This document shows, one piece after another, positions 45,592 to 49,065 of a stretch of DNA of 49,065 bases; position 1 is the first letter of the stretch; the number at the start of each line of letters is the position of its first letter. The notes under the pieces were generated by a model, which was not told the DNA's origin, searched no databases, and saw only the letters and a list, made by a program, of their open reading frames with translations. The DNA is from Sphingobacteriales bacterium (lineage in GTDB: Bacteria; Bacteroidota; Bacteroidia; Chitinophagales; Chitinophagaceae). Location: the NCBI GenBank assembly GCA_027491165.1, contig JAIXWS010000075.1:1-49065 (forward strand), written 5' to 3'. The position numbers and the translations under genes were made by a program.

Positions 45592-46920
45592 ATGAGTACA
45601 ATGACAAAATCTACAATTGACTTTTCTTTGGCGCACAAAGTAGCCGATATGAGTCTTGCTGCTTGGGGCCGTAAAGAAATACGCCTTGCTGAAGCTGAAA
45701 TGCCGGGTCTAATGGCCATACGTGAAGAATATGGTGCTAGTCAGCCCTTAAAAGGTGCCCGCATTGCAGGCTGCTTGCACATGACGATTCAAACGGCTGT
45801 ACTTATCGAAACCTTGATTCATTTAGGTGCCGAAGTTAAATGGAGCTCTTGCAACATATTTTCAACCCAAGACCAAGCTGCTGCAGCTATTGCCGCTGCG
45901 GGTATTGGTGTTTTTGCTTGGAAAGGCCAAAGCCAAGAAGAAGCTGATTGGTGTATTGAACAAACCCTATTCTTTGGTAGCGAAGACCGCCCTTTGAATA
46001 TGATTTTGGACGATGGTGGCGATTTGACTAACATGGTTTTTGATCAATATCCTGAATTAATTGCTGGCCTTAAAGGTCTTAGCGAAGAAACAACAACAGG
46101 TGTTCACCGATTATATGAGCGCATGGCGAATGGCACTTTGCCCATACCTGCAATCAATGTCAACGACAGTGTTACTAAATCTAAATTTGACAACAAATAT
46201 GGTTGCCAAGAAAGCTTAGTAGATGCTATCCGTAGAGCTACAGACGTAATGATGGCTGGTAAAATAGCTGTTGTGGGTGGTTATGGCGATGTGGGTAAAG
46301 GTTCGGCATTAAGCCTTCGTGGCGCTGGTGCACGCGTTATCGTTACCGAAATTGACCCAATCTGTGCCTTACAAGCTGCCATGGACGGATTTAGTGTAAT
46401 GCCCATGAAAGAGGCTGTTAAACAAGCCGATATTATTGTTACTGCTTCTGGCTGCCGCGATTTGATTACGGGTGAGCATTTCAAATTAATGAAAGACAAA
46501 GCCATCGTTTGTAACATCGGTCACTTCGATATCGAAATTGATATTGCTTGGTTAAACGACAATTATGGTCATACAAAAGATACCATCAAACCTCAAGTTG
46601 ACTTGTACAATGTTGATGGTAAAGATATCATCATCCTTGCCGAAGGTCGTTTGGTAAATTTGGGTTGTGCTACAGGCCATCCAAGTTTTGTAATGAGCGC
46701 TAGCTTCACCAACCAAACACTTGCTCAGATTGAACTTTGGAAAAATGCAAGTAACTACAACAATGAAGTTTATGTATTACCAAAGCACCTTGATGAGAAA
46801 GTAGCTCGTTTGCACTTGGGTAAAATTGGTGTTCAATTAGAAGTATTGAGCGATGCACAATCTGCATATTTGGGTGTTCCTAAAGAAGGCCCATTTAAAA
46901 GCGATATGTACCGTTACTAA
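45592..46920 (+). CDS. ahcY: Adenosylhomocysteinase
   Basis: 442 residues. Family segments include [39 protein letters not shown], the catalytic/substrate block [19 protein letters not shown], the NAD loop [13 protein letters not shown] and the C-terminal LHLGKIG...YRY tail. It hydrolyses S-adenosylhomocysteine to adenosine and homocysteine, recycling the by-product of methylation; MetF in this window provides methyl-THF for remethylation. The start is ATG 45592; an alternative ATG (MTKST) lies three codons downstream. It ends in a strong terminator. Confidence 0.98.
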   Translation: MSTMTKSTIDFSLAHKVADMSLAAWGRKEIRLAEAEMPGLMAIREEYGASQPLKGARIAGCLHMTIQTAVLIETLIHLGAEVKWSSCNIFSTQDQAAAAIAAAGIGVFAWKGQSQEEADWCIEQTLFFGSEDRPLNMILDDGGDLTNMVFDQYPELIAGLKGLSEETTTGVHRLYERMANGTLPIPAINVNDSVTKSKFDNKYGCQESLVDAIRRATDVMMAGKIAVVGGYGDVGKGSALSLRGAGARVIVTEIDPICALQAAMDGFSVMPMKEAVKQADIIVTASGCRDLITGEHFKLMKDKAIVCNIGHFDIEIDIAWLNDNYGHTKDTIKPQVDLYNVDGKDIIILAEGRLVNLGCATGHPSFVMSASFTNQTLAQIELWKNASNYNNEVYVLPKHLDEKVARLHLGKIGVQLEVLSDAQSAYLGVPKEGPFKSDMYRY

Positions 46921-46942
46921 TCACCATTATTGTATACTTTTG

Positions 46943-46978
46943 AAATCCCGTAAACCAAGTGTTTGCGGGATTTTTTTA
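46943..46978 (+). terminator. Terminator of ahcY
   Basis: A 13-bp stem with one T-G pair (46943-46955 with 46961-46973), 5-nt loop, followed by a T-run. It overlaps the beginning of a longer frame for the next gene, supporting that gene's later start at 46996. Confidence 0.88.
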
Positions 46979-46995
46979 TAAAATTGCTTCCCCGG

Positions 46996-47796
46996 ATGAA
47001 AATACAATTACTTTTCTTGACCATTTTCTTTTGTTTTTTGACCTCTCAATTGCAGGCACAAACCGATACCATTTACTTTAATAAAGATTGGGATACTTGT
47101 GTCAAAAACGAGGCCTATTATACCCGAATTTTAAAAAAAGACTTGAAAGGTTTGGCTGTTGTTGATTATTATCCGAATGGAAAAATAAAGGTGACCGGAA
47201 CCTATGATCTAGATAGCCCAAAAAATAAGCAAGGCTATTTTAAAAGTTTTGATGAAGATGGATTTTTAGAATCGGAGGGTAATTATATCAACAATAAAAG
47301 CGAAGGACTCCACAAAAGCTATAAAACAAAAGGAAAGCTTTGGCTAGAGGAAGAAATGAGCCATGGTCAAAACAATGGTGCACTAAAAACCTATTTCACA
47401 TCGGGCACTATAAAACGCATTGAACAGTATGAGAATGGAAAATTTATTGAGGGCAAATGCTTTGCCACAACAGGCTTAGATACCGCATTTTATCCTTATC
47501 AAGAAATGCCAGAATTTATTGGGGGAGTAGAAGCCTTATATAAATTTCTGGAAAAGAATGTACACTATCCTAAAGCAGCAAGAAAAGCGAAAATAGAAGG
47601 AAAGGTAATTGTTCGTTTTGTTGTTGATGTAGATGGCTCCGTGACAGACATCAAAGTGAAAAAGCGCGGCAACCCCTATTTAGATGAAGAAGCCATTAGA
47701 GTACTGAGCCTTTCGCCAAAATGGAAACCAGGAACAATAGAGGGGAGATTGGTTAAAGTCTTCTATTCAATTCCTATAAAATTTCTACTTCATTAA
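46996..47796 (+). CDS. Secreted MORN-like repeat protein with TonB C-terminal domain
   Basis: 266 residues from ATG 46996 (the frame upstream runs into the ahcY terminator). Signal peptide to about LQAQ. About residues 45-150 hold MORN-like repeats (YYPNGKIKVTGTY, YFKSFDEDGFLESEGNYI, YFTSGTIKRIEQYENG). The last ~90 residues are a TonB C-terminal domain: PEFIGGVEALYKFLEKNVHYP, then GKVIVRFVVDVDGSVTDIKV and LSPKWKPG. Ordinary TonB has an N-terminal membrane anchor; here a cleavable-type signal replaces it, so the protein probably does not transduce energy like TonB. The role is unknown. Confidence 0.87.
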   Translation: MKIQLLFLTIFFCFLTSQLQAQTDTIYFNKDWDTCVKNEAYYTRILKKDLKGLAVVDYYPNGKIKVTGTYDLDSPKNKQGYFKSFDEDGFLESEGNYINNKSEGLHKSYKTKGKLWLEEEMSHGQNNGALKTYFTSGTIKRIEQYENGKFIEGKCFATTGLDTAFYPYQEMPEFIGGVEALYKFLEKNVHYPKAARKAKIEGKVIVRFVVDVDGSVTDIKVKKRGNPYLDEEAIRVLSLSPKWKPGTIEGRLVKVFYSIPIKFLLH

Positions 47797-47809
47797 GCAG
47801 CCAAGTTAT

Positions 47810-48271
47810 TTAAAACTGAACTTCTTTAGGCAAAAATTGCCGAGCATCACCAGCATTACGGATGACATCGCGCACCAGTGAAGAGGAAATGGATGAGTGT
47901 TCGGCCGCAGAAGTAAGAAAAATAGATTCGATTTCGGGGGCTAGACTATGGTTCATATCGGCAATTGCACGCTCATATTCAAAGTCGCTCACAAAACGAA
48001 TACCCCGCAAAATGTATTGTGCATCTATCTTTCGGCAAAAATCAACGGTCAATCCTTGATACGTTTGCACTTCAATTTTGGGTTCGTTTATAAAAATTGC
48101 ACTGATCCATTCTTTACGTTGCTCCAAACTAAACATGGCTTGTTTAGAAGAATTGGTACCAATACCAATGACTAATTTGTCAAATAATCCCATTGCCCGG
48201 TTAATAATATTTACATGCCCCAAGGTAATGGGGTCGAAAGAGCCGGGGAATAAACAAATACGAGCAGACAT
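47810..48271 (-). CDS. coaD: Pantetheine-phosphate adenylyltransferase
   Basis: 153 residues from ATG 48271; a TTG five codons upstream exists but the family begins at SARICLFPGSFDP. Nucleotidyltransferase motif PGSFDPITLGHVNI (TxGH) and the C-terminal ISSSLVRD are diagnostic. It converts 4'-phosphopantetheine and ATP to dephospho-CoA, the fourth step of CoA synthesis. It lies just downstream of rsmD, a pairing seen in many bacteria, with 15 bp between them. It is convergent with the TonB/MORN gene. Confidence 0.97.
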   Translation of the reverse strand: MSARICLFPGSFDPITLGHVNIINRAMGLFDKLVIGIGTNSSKQAMFSLEQRKEWISAIFINEPKIEVQTYQGLTVDFCRKIDAQYILRGIRFVSDFEYERAIADMNHSLAPEIESIFLTSAAEHSSISSSLVRDVIRNAGDARQFLPKEVQF

Positions 48272-48286
48272 AAATAAAAATATCAA

Positions 48287-48826
48287 TTAGGGTTGTATGA
48301 AAAAAGTAAATACTGTAGTACCGTAATTTTTAATTCTGTAAAAATATGGATGCTCTTGATAATCGTTGCGAGGCGTGTGTTCCAGCACAAAAATTCCATC
48401 GGACTTGAGCAATTTTTGGTCAAAAACACATTTGGGTAAATCGTCGATGTTGGTCAGTGCATAAGGCGGGCCGGCAAAAATAAAATCGTGTTGTTCTTTG
48501 CACATGAGCATATATTTAAACACATCCATTTTCACTGCTTTTATATTGTCGATTTTCAGGATTTCAATATTCTTTTTGATAAAAGAAAACATCTGCTCAT
48601 CCTTTTCAACAATAGTCAAGGCTGCCGCACCGCGCGAGGCCAATTCATAGCTTATCGCCCCAGTACCCCCAAACAAATCGAGGGTTTTGAGGGTTTCAAA
48701 ATCCAGCATGTTTTGAAGCATATTAAATAATCCTTCCTTGGCAATATCAGTTGTAGGCCTCGTATAAGGCATTTTGCTGGGCGGATTTATTTTTCTTCCT
48801 CCGTGCTCACCTCCTATTATACGCAT
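48287..48826 (-). CDS. rsmD: 16S rRNA (guanine966-N2)-methyltransferase RsmD
   Basis: 179 residues from ATG 48826. The RsmD opening MRIIGGEHGGRKINPP, TRPTTDIAKEGLFNML and the SAM loop LDLFGGTGAISYELASRGA are clear. The methyltransferase motif IV reads AGPPY instead of the usual (D/N)PPY, so the catalytic Asp is Gly here. RsmD methylates G966 of 16S rRNA in the small subunit. The start overlaps the stop of the upstream DUF3822-like gene by 10 bp and coaD follows, so the three form one unit. Confidence 0.92.
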   Translation of the reverse strand: MRIIGGEHGGRKINPPSKMPYTRPTTDIAKEGLFNMLQNMLDFETLKTLDLFGGTGAISYELASRGAAALTIVEKDEQMFSFIKKNIEILKIDNIKAVKMDVFKYMLMCKEQHDFIFAGPPYALTNIDDLPKCVFDQKLLKSDGIFVLEHTPRNDYQEHPYFYRIKNYGTTVFTFFIQP

Positions 48827-49065
48827 GTATATAATTGTTGAAATAATTGAATTGTTGAGGACCATTCTGGCGCGATAATTTCAGAAATACCAGCCTTTTT
48901 AGATTCAGTGTGGGGCAAATAGTCGCGAAATTTCTGAAGCACGATATGCTGTTCAACACTCGTTGTATTGGCATACAAAGGAAAACTATGGACATCAACG
49001 CCTATTTCATTACAAGCTGCAGTGAGCTGATAAACGATGTCTTCCGCATTTTGAAATTCAAAACA
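48817..49065 (-). CDS. C-terminal fragment of a DUF3822-like protein (5' end outside window)
   Basis: 82 codons are open from the window edge to TAA at 48817, beginning CFEFQNAEDIVYQLTAACNE and ending QLYTCV. The frame overlaps the start of rsmD by 10 bases. In Bacteroidota, a DUF3822 gene usually precedes rsmD and coaD; the position and the AEDIVYQLTAACNEIGVD segment fit, but with so little sequence the assignment rests mainly on context. DUF3822 has no established function. Confidence 0.6.
   Translation of the reverse strand, partial: CFEFQNAEDIVYQLTAACNEIGVDVHSFPLYANTTSVEQHIVLQKFRDYLPHTESKKAGISEIIAPEWSSTIQLFQQLYTCV

Noticed and set aside
1-49065. A defence system, phage, transposon or CRISPR array
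   Set aside because: No integrase, transposase, Cas, restriction or toxin-antitoxin gene, no regularly spaced repeats. The CPBP protein alone is not evidence of phage defence.

Overview
The window looks like an ordinary chromosomal stretch of a Bacteroidota bacterium, most likely of the Chitinophagales/Sphingobacteriia side. Support: a type IX secretion component (PorQ) and a secreted protein with a type IX C-terminal sorting domain; Bacteroidota-typical families (DUF5686, DUF4249, DUF2480, GSCFA, DUF3822-like, PSP1/RicT with a long tail); AT-rich DNA; almost no Shine-Dalgarno sequences; and many upstream TAnnTTTG elements, the -7 box of the Bacteroidota housekeeping sigma factor. I found no tRNA, rRNA, CRISPR array, phage, transposase or plasmid gene.

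Layout. 1-7.7 kb: a secreted alpha/beta hydrolase (cut by the window edge), Lon protease, a CPBP membrane protease-like protein, peroxiredoxin Bcp, a flavin reductase and RuvB. 8.2-12.6 kb: kynurenine 3-monooxygenase overlapping RecJ, then convergent ornithine aminotransferase. 12.8-16.9 kb: a large DUF5686 outer-membrane protein tail-to-tail with a beta-helix lipoprotein. 17.0-22.9 kb (minus strand): a six-gene run of tryptophan 2,3-dioxygenase, RfbF, RfbG, HddA, HddC and a GT4 glycosyltransferase, i.e. CDP-6-deoxyhexose and GDP-heptose precursor steps side by side; MetF lies upstream. 24.1-26.8 kb: a TPR protein, a 29-residue mS38/bS22-like ribosomal protein and RNase G, with a long hairpin before the RNase gene.

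27.1-31.9 kb: LpxD, AtpZ and an AtpI-like membrane protein (without the ATP synthase genes that normally follow), a GC-rich repeat region, a SprT-like metalloprotein, a fatty-acid desaturase and DNA polymerase III delta'. 32.0-37.5 kb: RicT, PorQ, FabI, a DUF4249 lipoprotein and a GSCFA protein. 37.7-49.1 kb: a PQQ-type sugar dehydrogenase with a sorting domain, DUF2480, an orphan oligopeptide-binding lipoprotein, an M23 peptidase, two tandem lipocalin-like lipoproteins, a PfkB kinase, AhcY, a TonB/MORN protein, CoaD, RsmD and the end of a DUF3822-like gene.

Functional links: Tdo and Kmo are two steps of the kynurenine route, 13 kb apart; MetF and AhcY belong to the methyl cycle; LpxD and the sugar-nucleotide genes feed the cell surface; FabI and the desaturase are lipid genes; PorQ and the sorting-domain dehydrogenase belong to type IX secretion. 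I see no clear new multi-gene system. The items most worth a second look are the mixed sugar-nucleotide operon, the hairpin ahead of RNase G, the very short gene leaders, the orphan AtpZ/AtpI pair and the altered catalytic motif in RsmD.
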